Origin: JAHDVS01 sp964370985
GTDB taxonomy: Bacteria > Actinomycetota > Thermoleophilia > Gaiellales > Gaiellaceae
Reading direction: 5' to 3'
Length of the DNA stretch: 64,000 nt
Assembly: GCA_964370985.1 (NCBI GenBank)
Contig: CAYJLE010000015.1
Coordinates: 1 to 64,000, forward strand
Numbering within the stretch: the first letter of the stretch is position 1; every line of letters begins with the position of its first letter. The position numbers and the translations under genes are program-made. The notes beneath the pieces are model-generated. The model ran no database searches. It worked only from the letters and a program-made list of their open reading frames with translations, and was not told where the DNA came from. Of the stretch, positions 51,019 to 59,428 are shown piece by piece.

Positions 51019-51326
51019 AGCCGGACCTCGTCGGCGGCGCGCTCGCGGTCGGCGTCAGGCACCTGCGAGCCCGGGAGTTCTTCGCCGCCCACCGGGCGTT
51101 TCGGCGCGCGTCGCGGCTCGCGGCCGCGGAGCAGGAGGATCGCGAGCTGTCGCTCGGCCTCGCCCACCTGGCCGCGGCGGGCCACAAGCGCCTGCTCGGC
51201 GACGAGCGCGGCGCCGGGCGCCAGCTCGGGCACGCGCGTCGCCGGCTCGGCCCCTTCCTCCCGGCCGCGCGGGGGCTCGACCTCGAGGGCCTCGTCGGCG
51301 CCGTGGAGCGGAGGGTGCCGCGCTAG
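51000..51326 (+). CDS. DUF309-like protein
   Basis: A 108-residue all-helical protein resembling DUF309: GVRHLRAREFFAAHRAFRRA matches the family's conserved EFFEAHE..-type helix, then LGLAHLAAAGHKRLLGDERGAGR. The usual Glu after the His is replaced by Arg (AHRAF), so a metal-binding role is doubtful. GTG 51000 overlaps the preceding gene by 19 bases. Confidence 0.7.
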   Translation: MGGRPVEPDLVGGALAVGVRHLRAREFFAAHRAFRRASRLAAAEQEDRELSLGLAHLAAAGHKRLLGDERGAGRQLGHARRRLGPFLPAARGLDLEGLVGAVERRVPR

Positions 51327-51329
51327 TCT
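51324..51329 (+). promoter_or_regulatory. -10 element of the DUF1461 gene
   Basis: TAGTCT, containing the DUF309 stop codon, ends eight bases before the GTG at 51338. Confidence 0.5.
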
Positions 51330-51337
51330 GAACCGGC

Positions 51338-52066
51338 GTGCGCCGGTGGCTTCCCGCTTCCCTCACGGCCCTCGTCGCTCTCGCGATCCCCGCGCTCCTG
51401 CTCGGAAACGGGCTCTGGCTGCTCGCGAACGGCTGGTACGTCCACGCCGCGTACGCGAGACCAGGGTTCCCGGACGACCGCTACGGCTTCACGAAGAGCG
51501 AGCGAACGGAGCTCGCGATCGTCGGGCTCCGCTCGATCCAGCCCTCCAATCGCGACGGGGTCGACGTCCTGCGGGAGGCCCGGCTCTCCGACGGCACCCC
51601 GGCGTTCGACGCGCGGGAGATCCTGCACATGGCCGACGTCCGCGGCCTCGTCGGGCGGATCCTGCTCGCGCATGCGATCGCGCTCGGCGCGATCGTCGCG
51701 GCGTTCGCCGGCCTGCGGGCGCTGCGCGTCCGTGCGGCCTTCACCAGGGGGCTCTTTCTCGGCGGCGGGCTGACGCTCGTGCTCGCGGCTGCGCTCGGCG
51801 TGCTGATGCTCGCGAGCTTCGACCGCTTCTTCGTCCAGTTCCACGAGGCGCTCTTCGCCGGGGACAGCTGGCGCTTCCGCTCCACCGACACCCTGCTTCG
51901 CCTCTACCCGGACGCGTTCTGGAGCGACTTCGGCGCCGCGCTCGCGATCCTCACCGTCGCCCAGGCCACCGCGCTTGCCGGCGTCGCCTGGTGGTGGCTG
52001 CGTCGCTCGCGGGGGCGAGCGCTCGTTCCTTTCCCGAGCGGCAAGTCCGCGGGCGACGCATCATGA
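51338..52066 (+). CDS. DUF1461 integral membrane protein
   Basis: A 242-residue membrane protein with four hydrophobic segments (SLTALVALAIPALLLGNGLW; LLAHAIALGAIVAAFAGL; GLFLGGGLTLVLAAALGVLM; ALAILTVAQATALAGVAWWW) and an extracytoplasmic loop with REILHMADVRGLVGR and FHEALFAGDSWRF, the DUF1461/TIGR01906 conserved blocks. Function is not established for the family. Confidence 0.85.
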   Translation: MRRWLPASLTALVALAIPALLLGNGLWLLANGWYVHAAYARPGFPDDRYGFTKSERTELAIVGLRSIQPSNRDGVDVLREARLSDGTPAFDAREILHMADVRGLVGRILLAHAIALGAIVAAFAGLRALRVRAAFTRGLFLGGGLTLVLAAALGVLMLASFDRFFVQFHEALFAGDSWRFRSTDTLLRLYPDAFWSDFGAALAILTVAQATALAGVAWWWLRRSRGRALVPFPSGKSAGDAS

Positions 52067-52083
52067 TGCGGGGTTGATATGCT
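52057..52083 (+). promoter_or_regulatory. Promoter and operator palindrome of vapBC-3
   Basis: CGCATCATGATGCG (52057-52070) is a perfect 14-base palindrome lying just upstream of TATGCT (52078-52083), which ends seven bases before the ATG at 52091. A likely autoregulatory site of the RHH antitoxin. Confidence 0.6.
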
Positions 52084-52090
52084 TTGATGT

Positions 52091-52342
52091 ATGCGAACGA
52101 CGGTCACGCTGGACGATGCCCTACTGGCGGACGTGAAGCGCCTCGCGGCCGAGCGCGGAACAAGCATGAGCGAGGTCGTCGAAGACGCGTTGCGCGAGTC
52201 GCTCGCGCGGCGCCGCGGGCTTCCCCGCCGAGCACGGGTGGAGCTCCCGGTCGATGGTCGCGGCGGGCTCCAGCCCGGCGTTGACCTGGACGACAGCGCC
52301 GCCCTGCTCGACCTGATGGAGCAGGACGATCGTCCTCGCTGA
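52091..52342 (+). CDS. Ribbon-helix-helix antitoxin (VapB-like)
   Basis: An 83-residue antitoxin: MRTTVTLDDALLADVKRLAA and GTSMSEVVEDALRESLAR form the RHH domain; the tail (LQPGVDLDDSAALLDLMEQD) is the acidic toxin-binding region. Overlaps the downstream PIN gene by 14-17 bases. Leaderless-type ATG. Confidence 0.9.
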   Translation: MRTTVTLDDALLADVKRLAAERGTSMSEVVEDALRESLARRRGLPRRARVELPVDGRGGLQPGVDLDDSAALLDLMEQDDRPR

Positions 52343-52763
52343 CGTCAACGTCCTCGTCTACGCCTTTCGTAAGGATGCGCCGGGTCACGCCGCCTACCGC
52401 GAGTGGCTGGGCGAGCTGGTCGGCTCCGATGTGGCCTACGGGGTCTCTGATCTTGTTCTGAGTGGTTTCGTGCGTGTCGTCACGCATCCGCGGGCGTTCG
52501 CGTATCCCTCGAGGCCCGACCGGGCGCTCGAGTTCGCGTCTGTGCTGCGCGAGCAGCCGAACGCGGTTCCCGTCGCGGCCGGGCCCCGCCACTGGGACAT
52601 CTTCGTCCGTTTATGCCGCAACGTGAGCGCGAGAGGCAACCTCGTCCCGGACGCCTTCCTGGCCGCGCTCGCGATCGAGTCGGGAAGCGAGCTCGCGACG
52701 ACCGACCGCGACTTCGCCCGCTTTCCCGGCCTGCGCTGGCGGCATCCGCTCGAGCGCGGCTGA
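52326..52763 (+). CDS. vapC: PIN-domain toxin (VapC-like) without a canonical start codon
   Basis: A PIN RNase of about 145 residues. Homology places the start at ACG 52326 or ATC 52329 (TIVLADVNVLVYAFR); no ATG, GTG, TTG or CTG exists there, since the frame opens only at 52317. GGAG at 52318-52321 would serve an ATC at seven bases. The first canonical in-frame start, GTG 52431, would delete the first catalytic Asp (ADVNVLVYA). The second acidic position also differs: VSDLVLSGF where relatives have SELVLSGF. Remaining motifs (LVPDAFLAALAI, TTDRDFARFPGLRW) are intact. It is either initiated at a rare codon or a weakened/inactive toxin. Confidence 0.75.
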   Translation, partial: TIVLADVNVLVYAFRKDAPGHAAYREWLGELVGSDVAYGVSDLVLSGFVRVVTHPRAFAYPSRPDRALEFASVLREQPNAVPVAAGPRHWDIFVRLCRNVSARGNLVPDAFLAALAIESGSELATTDRDFARFPGLRWRHPLERG

Positions 52764-52771
52764 GCCGGCTC

Positions 52772-55700
52772 CTACGCGTGCTTGCCGGCGACCGTGCCTT
52801 CGGCGGCTGACTCGATGCGGGCGACCTCGGCCTTCGGGGCGACGCGCCAGAAGGCGCCCGCGGCCTCGTCGAAGCGCTCGAGCAGCGCGGCCGCCCGGGT
52901 CGAGCCGGTCAGCTGCGTGTGGCGCTCGAGCAGGGTGCGCAGACGCGCGAGGTCGTCGGTTCCGGGGCGGTAGGCGGTGACGAGCTGCGGGTTGAGGTGG
53001 CGTTCCATGCGCTCCTCGGGGTCGTAGACGAACGCCTCGCCCCCGGTCATGCCGGCGCCGACGTTGAGACCGTAGGGGCCGAGGATCACGACGGTTCCGC
53101 CGGTCATGTACTCGCACGGATGGTCGCCTGTCCCCTCGACGACGGCAACCGCGCCGGAGTTGCGCACGCAGAAGCGCTCGCCGGCGCCTCCTGCGCAGTA
53201 GAGCTCGCCGCCGGTGGCGCCGTAGAGCACCGTGTTGCCGAGCAGCACCGGGTCGCCGGCGTCGTCCTCGGGCGGGCTGACGACGACCCGGCCGCCGCTC
53301 ATACTCTTGCCCACGTAGTCGTTGGCCTCGCCGGCCAGGTGCAGCTCGACACCGTCCGTGAGGAAGGCCGCGAAGCTCTGGCCGGCCACCCCGGTGAAGC
53401 GCGCACGGACGCTGCCGGGGGGCGGCGCGGAGCCGAAGCGCCTCCCGATCTCACCGCCGAGCATGGCGCCGACCGTGCGGTCGGTGTTCGCGATCTCGTA
53501 GTCGAGCTCGACGACTCCGGAGCCGTCGAGGGCGCGCTCGGCGTCCCGGGCGAGGCGGTCCCCGAGTTCCCACCCGTCCGGCTCGATGTGAGCGTCGCCG
53601 ACGAAGCCGGTCGGGCCATCCCCGACGCGGGCGAGCAGCGGCGCCAGGTCGAGCGAGTCCGCCCGCCGGTCGCCGGTCTCGGCCTGACGCAGCAGGTCGA
53701 CCCGCCCGACGGCCTCGCCCAGGCTGCGCATACCTAGCGCGGCGAGGCGCCGCCGCACGTCCTCGGCGACGAAGACGAGGAACGCCATCACCTGCTCCGG
53801 TGTGCCGGCGAACTTCTCGCGCAGCTCGGGCCGCTGCGTGGCGATCCCGACCGGGCAGGTGTCGACGTGGCAGGAGCGCACCATCAGGCAGCCCTCCGCG
53901 AGCAGGAGGGCCGTGCCGAAGCTCATCTCGTCCGCCCCGAGCAGCGCGGCCAGGAGTACGTCGCGGCCGGTCTTGAAGCCGCCGTCGGTGCGGACGCGTA
54001 CCCGGCCGCGAAGGCCGTTGGCGACGAGCGCCTGCTGCGTCTCGGCCAGGCCGAGCTCCCACGGGGCGCCCGCGTTCTTGATCGACGTCAGCGGGCTCGC
54101 GCCCGTGCCCCCGTCAGCGCCCGAGACGTGGACGACGTCGGCGAGCGCCTTCACCACGCCTGCCGCTACGAGGCCGACGCCGCTCTCGGCGACGAGCTTC
54201 ACGGAGACCGCGGCACGGGGGTTCACCTGCTTCAGGTCGAAGATCAGCTGCGCGAGGTCCTCGATCGAGTAGATGTCGTGGTGCGGCGGGGGGGAGATCA
54301 GGGCGACGCCCGCCACCGTGTGGCGCAGGCGCGCGATCTCCTCGGAGACCTTGTGGCCGGGGAGCTGGCCGCCCTCCCCGGGCTTCGAGCCCTGGGCGAC
54401 CTTGATCTGCAGCTCGTCGGCGTAGGCCGCGTACTCGGCCGTGACCCCGAAGCGGCCTGATGCGACCTGCTTGATCCGGCAGTTGCGCTCGTCGCGGAAG
54501 CGCGCGGGGTCCTCGCCGCCCTCTCCCGAGTTGGCCATCCCGCCGAGGCGGTTCAGGGCGATCGCGATCGTCTCGTGCGCCTCCGCGGACAGCGCTCCGT
54601 GCGACATCGCGCCGCTCGAGAAGCGACGGACGATCGCGTCGACGCCCTCGACCTCGTCGAGCGGCACGGGTGGCCCGGCCGGCACGACCTCGAGCAGGTC
54701 GCGCGGCTCCATCGGCGAGCGCCCGGTGACGAGCTCCGCGTAGCGCGCGTACAGGTCGTAGCCGTCGAGCCCGAAGCCGCCGGCGCCCGAGCCGACTGCC
54801 TTGCGGAGCTTGTGGGCCGCCACCAGCTCGTGCAGCGCGTCCACGACGTCCCCGTTCGTCTCGTGGGGCTCCCCGCCCTTGCGCCACTTGTAGTAGCCGG
54901 GACTCTCGAGCTTCGACCCCGCCGCCGCGGCCGCGACGCGCTCGACGGTCTCCCGCTCGAGCTCGGCGAAGCCGATGCCGCCGACCGGGCAGGGCGTCCC
55001 GGTGAACGCGAGCTCGACCACCTCCTCCGCCAGTCCGATCGCCTCGAACACCTGGGCGCCGCAGTAGCTTGCGATGTCCGAGATCCCCATCTTGGACATC
55101 ACCTTGAGCACGCCGTCCTCGACGACCCGCTTCAGGCGCAGCTGCGCCTCCTCCGGCGAGGGCCGGTCGCCGCCGATCTTGTCCGCAGCTGCCATCTGGG
55201 CAAGGGTCTCGAGGGCGAGCCGCGGGCAGATCGCCTCGGCGCCGTAGCCGAGCAGGCAGGCGAAGTGGTGCACCTCGCGGGCCTCGTCGGTCTCCACGAC
55301 GAGCGTCGCCTTCGTTCGCAGCTGGCTGCGTACGAGCCGGTGATGGACGGCGCCGGTCGCGAGCAGCGCCGGAATCGGAGCGCGGCCGGGAGTCGTGTCC
55401 GAGATCAGCAGCATGCCGGCGCCGGCGCGGACGGCGGTCTCGGCCTCCCCGGCCAGGCGCTCGCACGCGGCAAGCAGCCCCTCGCCGGGGTCGAACGTCG
55501 CGTCCAGGCGGATGGCCGCGAACTGGTCGAGCGCATCGGGGAAGAGGAAGAAGCTGTCGAGCTCGATTCCGCCGGCGACCTCGGGGCCGTCCGAGAGGAG
55601 GGGCGCGCGGCTGCCGAGCACGGTGCGCAGCGACATCACGAAGCGCTCCCGCAGGTGGTCGATCGGCGGGTTCGTGACCTGGGCGAACCGCTGCCGGAAG

Positions 55701-57130
55701 TAGTGGTAGAGCGGCCGGGGGCGGCCGGCGAGCGGGGCGAGCGCCGTGTCGTCGCCCATCGAGTACGTCGGGTCGTGCCCGTGCGAGGCGATCGTGCGCA
55801 GGAAGAACGTCAGCTCCTCCCGGGTGTACCCGAAGCGCGCCTGACGCGGCGTCAGCTCGCCCTCGGGTGCCGCGATCGGCTCCCCCGCCGCGCCACGAAT
55901 CAGGCCTTCCTCGAGCCAGGTGCCGTAGGGGCCCTTCGCGGCCAGCCAGGACTTGATCCGCGGATCGTCCTCGAACCCGCGCCGCGGGTCGACGGCGATC
56001 ATCTGCCCGGGACCGAGCTTGCCGCGCTTGACCGACCCGTGCCCCTCGAGCGGCACCGCCCCGGCCTCCGACGAGCAGACGACAAGCCCGTCCTCGCAGA
56101 TCGCGTAGCGCAGCGGACGCAGGCCGTTGCGATCGAGTGTCGCGCCAACGGCGCGGCCGTCGGTGAAGACGACGCCGGCCGGGCCGTCCCAGGGCTCGAT
56201 CAAACCCGAGTGATAGCGGTAGAAGTCGCGCACGTCCTGTGGCAGCTCGAGATTGCCCTCCCAGGCGGGCGGGATCAGCATGGCGATCGCGTGACGGACA
56301 TCGCGGCCACCGTGGACGATGAAATCGAGCGCGTTGTCGAGCATCGCGGAGTCCGAGCCGGCCTCGTCGAGGACGGGGTGGTACAGCTCGTCGTCGGCGG
56401 TGCCGAAGTTGCCCTCCCGGGCGCGCATCCAGTTGACGTTGCCCTGGATCGCGTTGATCTCGCCGTTGTGGCAGAGGAAGCGGAACGGCTGCGCGCGCTC
56501 CCACGAGGGCATCGTGTTGGTCGAGAAGCGCTGGTGGAAGATCCCGAACGGCACCTCGAGCTCGGGCCGTCTCAGGTCGAGGTAGAACTCGCCGAGCTCG
56601 TGGGCCGCACACAGCGCCTTGTAGGTGACGGTGCGAAACGAGAGCGAAGCGATGTAGGCGCCGCCGGCACGCTCGGCCTTGCGCCGGGCCCGGTACGCGC
56701 GCCACTCGGCCTCGTCGTCGGACAGCCCCCTCGGTGGGCCGAGCAGGAGCTGGACGATCCGGGGCATGCTCTCCCTGCCCTCGGCGCCGAGGTGCTCAGG
56801 GTCGGTCGGGACGTCCCGCCAGCCGCGCGGCTCGAGGCCCTCCTCCCGGCACGCCGCCTCGATCCGCTCCCGCGCCTCCTCGTCGCGCAGGAACACCATC
56901 GCGAGGCCGGCGCCGGGCTCGGGCAGGAGCGCCGGCGGCAGCGGCAGCAGGACGCCAGCACCGTCTCCTGTCTTGCGGTCGGCGGCGGTGGCGCCCCGGT
57001 GGCGAACCCTGCAGAGGCCCTCGATCAGCGCGTCGAGGATCGCCCGGGAAGCGCGCCCGCGTGCATCCGCGACGAAGCCGATCCCGCAGGCGTCGCGCTC
57101 GATGCTCGGATCGTGAAGCTGCGGTCGGAT
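52772..57130 (-). CDS. gltB: Glutamate synthase large subunit, apparent ATC start
   Basis: Transfers the amide nitrogen of glutamine to 2-oxoglutarate. The 1452-residue protein has the N-terminal Ntn amidotransferase (nucleophile Cys at residue 15 in ERDACGIGFVADARGR; RVRHRGATAADRKTGDGAG), the central domain, the FMN barrel with GGKSGEGGE-like MANSGEGGEDPARF and GGQLPGHKVSEEIARLRH, Fe-S cysteines in CLMVRSCHVDTCPVGIATQR and the C-terminal GXGXG domain. No ATG/GTG/TTG lies upstream of the Cys in frame; ATC 57130 is seven bases behind AGGGAGG and leaves a 14-residue propeptide to be removed. gltD is not in the window. Confidence 0.94.
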   Translation of the reverse strand: MRPQLHDPSIERDACGIGFVADARGRASRAILDALIEGLCRVRHRGATAADRKTGDGAGVLLPLPPALLPEPGAGLAMVFLRDEEARERIEAACREEGLEPRGWRDVPTDPEHLGAEGRESMPRIVQLLLGPPRGLSDDEAEWRAYRARRKAERAGGAYIASLSFRTVTYKALCAAHELGEFYLDLRRPELEVPFGIFHQRFSTNTMPSWERAQPFRFLCHNGEINAIQGNVNWMRAREGNFGTADDELYHPVLDEAGSDSAMLDNALDFIVHGGRDVRHAIAMLIPPAWEGNLELPQDVRDFYRYHSGLIEPWDGPAGVVFTDGRAVGATLDRNGLRPLRYAICEDGLVVCSSEAGAVPLEGHGSVKRGKLGPGQMIAVDPRRGFEDDPRIKSWLAAKGPYGTWLEEGLIRGAAGEPIAAPEGELTPRQARFGYTREELTFFLRTIASHGHDPTYSMGDDTALAPLAGRPRPLYHYFRQRFAQVTNPPIDHLRERFVMSLRTVLGSRAPLLSDGPEVAGGIELDSFFLFPDALDQFAAIRLDATFDPGEGLLAACERLAGEAETAVRAGAGMLLISDTTPGRAPIPALLATGAVHHRLVRSQLRTKATLVVETDEAREVHHFACLLGYGAEAICPRLALETLAQMAAADKIGGDRPSPEEAQLRLKRVVEDGVLKVMSKMGISDIASYCGAQVFEAIGLAEEVVELAFTGTPCPVGGIGFAELERETVERVAAAAAGSKLESPGYYKWRKGGEPHETNGDVVDALHELVAAHKLRKAVGSGAGGFGLDGYDLYARYAELVTGRSPMEPRDLLEVVPAGPPVPLDEVEGVDAIVRRFSSGAMSHGALSAEAHETIAIALNRLGGMANSGEGGEDPARFRDERNCRIKQVASGRFGVTAEYAAYADELQIKVAQGSKPGEGGQLPGHKVSEEIARLRHTVAGVALISPPPHHDIYSIEDLAQLIFDLKQVNPRAAVSVKLVAESGVGLVAAGVVKALADVVHVSGADGGTGASPLTSIKNAGAPWELGLAETQQALVANGLRGRVRVRTDGGFKTGRDVLLAALLGADEMSFGTALLLAEGCLMVRSCHVDTCPVGIATQRPELREKFAGTPEQVMAFLVFVAEDVRRRLAALGMRSLGEAVGRVDLLRQAETGDRRADSLDLAPLLARVGDGPTGFVGDAHIEPDGWELGDRLARDAERALDGSGVVELDYEIANTDRTVGAMLGGEIGRRFGSAPPPGSVRARFTGVAGQSFAAFLTDGVELHLAGEANDYVGKSMSGGRVVVSPPEDDAGDPVLLGNTVLYGATGGELYCAGGAGERFCVRNSGAVAVVEGTGDHPCEYMTGGTVVILGPYGLNVGAGMTGGEAFVYDPEERMERHLNPQLVTAYRPGTDDLARLRTLLERHTQLTGSTRAAALLERFDEAAGAFWRVAPKAEVARIESAAEGTVAGKHA

Positions 57131-57202
57131 CGGTCTCCCTCCCTTGCACGGCCGGGCTCGCCGTTCGCGGGTGTACGATTCGCCCTGCCTCTTCGGGTGA
57201 TC

Positions 57203-57234
57203 AACCGGCGGAGGCGGGGCTGCGGACGCCGGTT
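57203..57234 (-). promoter_or_regulatory. Hairpin in the gltB leader
   Basis: AACCGGCG (57203-57210) and CGCCGGTT (57227-57234) form a perfect eight-base stem about 75 bases before gltB on the minus strand, beginning at the stop codon of a 19-codon upstream frame. Confidence 0.4.
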
Positions 57235-57292
57235 AGCGCTCGACGGCCCGGGGGGCGGTCTTGAACGTCGTGTTCTTGTCCGCGCCGGCCAT
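57233..57292 (-). CDS. Possible 19-residue leader peptide of gltB
   Basis: ATG 57292 opens a 19-codon frame (MAGADKNTTFKTAPRAVER) behind a minus-strand TATCCT (57303-57308), the leaderless spacing used elsewhere. Its stop overlaps a perfect hairpin that precedes gltB. Could be an attenuation-type leader; it has no conspicuous run of one amino acid. Confidence 0.3.
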   Translation of the reverse strand: MAGADKNTTFKTAPRAVER

Positions 57293-57352
57293 CTCGGGGA
57301 TAAGGATACGGACAGCGGGGCCAACGGGCAAGTCGGAGCCGTGCGCGGCTGC

Positions 57353-57381
57353 TTGACACCCCGCCCGGTGTCGGCGACACT
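57353..57381 (+). promoter_or_regulatory. Promoter of the ilv operon leader
   Basis: TTGACA (57353-57358) and GACACT (57376-57381) with a 17-base spacer; the -10 ends nine bases before the leader-peptide ATG. Confidence 0.72.
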
Positions 57382-57390
57382 GCGGGGCAG

Positions 57391-57513
57391 ATGCAGCGGA
57401 GGCCCGTCACCCGTGTGCGTGCGCTCGAGCAGGCGACAGCGCCGCTCCTCTTCAACCTCGCGCTCGTCACCGGCCTCCTCATTCTCCTCGTCGCCGTCGT
57501 CATCCCCCGCTAG
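57391..57513 (+). CDS. ilv operon leader peptide (branched-chain attenuation)
   Basis: A 40-codon frame (MQRRPVTRVRALEQATAPLL then FNLALVTGLLILLVAVVIPR, TAG) starts right behind a consensus promoter. About half of the last 22 residues are Leu, Val or Ile, the amino acids made by the downstream enzymes, as in ilv leader peptides of other bacteria including actinobacteria. Ribosome stalling here would sense branched-chain aminoacyl-tRNA levels. The alternative, a single-span membrane microprotein, cannot be excluded. Confidence 0.65.
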   Translation: MQRRPVTRVRALEQATAPLLFNLALVTGLLILLVAVVIPR

Positions 57514-57577
57514 GGGGAGGACGACACACACGCGCCCTCGCGGCGCACACGGCGACCGAAGACGGGACAGGTGCGCG

Positions 57578-57592
57578 CCCGGAGCCTCCGGG
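57578..57592 (+). promoter_or_regulatory. Hairpin in the ilv leader
   Basis: CCCGGA-GCC-TCCGGG, a perfect six-base stem between leader peptide and ilvB; a candidate attenuator element but without a T-run. Downstream, TACAGT (57634-57639) could be a second -10, and a 27-codon ATG frame (57621-57704) behind GAGGAGGTGG overlaps the ilvB start. Confidence 0.35.
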
Positions 57593-57700
57593 AAGCGGCC
57601 GAGGAGGTGGATCGAACGTGATGGAGAAGGCGGTACAGTTGTCGCAGGCCTCGACGCCCGGCGGCGCGGGGACTCGAGCTCAGGAAGGGAGGGTGACCCG

Positions 57701-59428
57701 ATGAAGATGCTCGGCTCGGACGCGATTCTCCGCTCGTTGGAGGCGGAGGGAGTCGAGGTCTGCTTCGGCATCCCGGGAGGGGCGATCCTGCCCCTGTACG
57801 ACGCGATCGCGCGCGGCACGACCGTGCGCCACGTGCTCGCCCGCCACGAGCAGGGAGCGGGGCACATGGCGGAGGGCTACGCGCGCGCGTCGGGCCGCGT
57901 GGGAGTGGCGTTCGCGACCTCCGGCCCCGGCGCCACGAACCTCGTCACGCCGATCGCGAACGCGTGGATGGACTCGACCCCGCTCGTCTGCGTGACGGGC
58001 CAGGTGCGCCGCTCGCTGATCGGAACCGACGCGTTTCAGGAGTGCGACATCACGGGGATCACGATCCCGATCGTCAAGCACTCGTGGCTCGTCCAGGACG
58101 TGGAGGAGCTGCCGCACGTGATGAAGGCGGCGTTCCACATCGCGCGTACGGGCCGCTGCGGTCCCGTCCTCGTCGACGTGCCGCGCGACGTGCAGGAGTC
58201 GCCGATCGACTTCGAGTACCCCGATGCGGTCGATCTGCCCGGCTGGAGGCCGCCGCGCCGTGGCCACGCGCGCCAGATCAAGGAGGCAGCGAGCCGGCTG
58301 GCGGCAGCGGAGCGGCCGATCCTCTACGTCGGCGGCGGCACGCTGAACGGCGAGGCGTGCGGGGAGCTGCGCGAGCTCGCCGAGCTCGGGCGGTTGCCCG
58401 TCGTGACGACCCTGATGGGCAAGGGGGCCTTCCCGGAGACGCACGAGCTGTTCGCGGGCTGGCCCGGGATGCACGGCCCCAAATGGTCGAACTACGCGCT
58501 CAACAAGGCGGATGTGATCGTCGCATGCGGCGCGCGCTTCGACGATCGCGTCACCGGGAAGCTGTCGGCGTTCGCGCCGGGGGCCTCGGTCGTGCACCTC
58601 GACATCGACGCGGCCGAGATCGGCAAGCTCCGGAGCGCCGACGTGCCCGTGGTCGGCCCGCTCAAGCAGGTGCTGCGCGACCTCGCCGCGGAGCTGCGGA
58701 AGCTCGGGGAGGCCGGGGAGCTGCGGCCGCCCGAGGCGTGGCTGCTCCAGATCGCAGACTGGCGCGACCAGTTCCCGCTGCGCTACCGCCGCGGCGACAT
58801 GCTCAAGCCGCAGACGGTCGTCGAGACACTCCGCTCCCTGACCGCTGGACGTGACGACGTGATCTGGACGACCGGCGTCGGCCAGCATCAGATGTGGGCG
58901 ATGCAGTACCTGCACTGCGACCGTCCCCGGTCGTTCATCACCTCGGGCGGTCTCGGCACGATGGGCTTCGGCATCCCCGCCGCGATCGGCGCCAAGGCTG
59001 CCCGACCCGACGCGACGGTCGTCTGCATCGACGGCGACGGCTGCTTCCAGATGACGGGCCAGGAGCTTGCGACATCCGTGCTCGAGGGGCTCCCGATCGT
59101 CGTCGTGGTCGTCAACAACGCGTATCTCGGCATGGTGCAGCAGTGGCAGGAGTTGTTCTATGGCGAGCGTTACTCTCACGTGCACCTGACCCACGTCGTG
59201 CCCGACTACGCGCAGCTCGCCGAGGCGTACGGCGCGGCCGGGTTCACCGTCTCGAGCGAGGACGAGCTCGAGGGCGTGCTCCAGGAGGCGCTCGCCCTCG
59301 GTCGCACTGCGGTCGTCGACGCCCGTGTCGACCCGACGGAGCAGTGCTACCCGATGATCCCGGGGGGCGCCGCCGCGCTCGACATGATCGAGTACCCCGA
59401 GGACGAGATCGTGGAGGCGGGGTCCTGA
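57701..59428 (+). CDS. ilvB: Acetolactate synthase large subunit
   Basis: First common step of valine/isoleucine synthesis. The 575-residue ThDP enzyme has VEVCFGIPGGAILPLYDAI with the Gly-rich entry, the catalytic Glu in LARHEQGAGHMAEGYARA, FATSGPGATNLVT, a central FAD domain (VIVACGARFDDRVTGKL) and the ThDP motif VCIDGDGCFQMTGQELAT to NNAYLGMVQQW (about 440-475). ATG 57701 follows GGAAGGGAGGG. TGATG overlap with ilvN. Confidence 0.97.
   Translation: MKMLGSDAILRSLEAEGVEVCFGIPGGAILPLYDAIARGTTVRHVLARHEQGAGHMAEGYARASGRVGVAFATSGPGATNLVTPIANAWMDSTPLVCVTGQVRRSLIGTDAFQECDITGITIPIVKHSWLVQDVEELPHVMKAAFHIARTGRCGPVLVDVPRDVQESPIDFEYPDAVDLPGWRPPRRGHARQIKEAASRLAAAERPILYVGGGTLNGEACGELRELAELGRLPVVTTLMGKGAFPETHELFAGWPGMHGPKWSNYALNKADVIVACGARFDDRVTGKLSAFAPGASVVHLDIDAAEIGKLRSADVPVVGPLKQVLRDLAAELRKLGEAGELRPPEAWLLQIADWRDQFPLRYRRGDMLKPQTVVETLRSLTAGRDDVIWTTGVGQHQMWAMQYLHCDRPRSFITSGGLGTMGFGIPAAIGAKAARPDATVVCIDGDGCFQMTGQELATSVLEGLPIVVVVVNNAYLGMVQQWQELFYGERYSHVHLTHVVPDYAQLAEAYGAAGFTVSSEDELEGVLQEALALGRTAVVDARVDPTEQCYPMIPGGAAALDMIEYPEDEIVEAGS

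Noticed and set aside
52431..52763. GTG 52431 as the start of the third PIN toxin
   Set aside because: Would remove the first catalytic Asp and about 35 conserved residues; homology clearly extends upstream.
52772..56899. gltB starting at ATG 56899
   Set aside because: Removes the amidotransferase nucleophile region (ERDACGIGFVAD...), which is intact in frame upstream.
57621..57704. 27-codon frame overlapping the ilvB start as an independent gene
   Set aside because: Has a good ribosome site but no recognisable content; more likely a coupling or leader frame, mentioned with the ilv leader instead.
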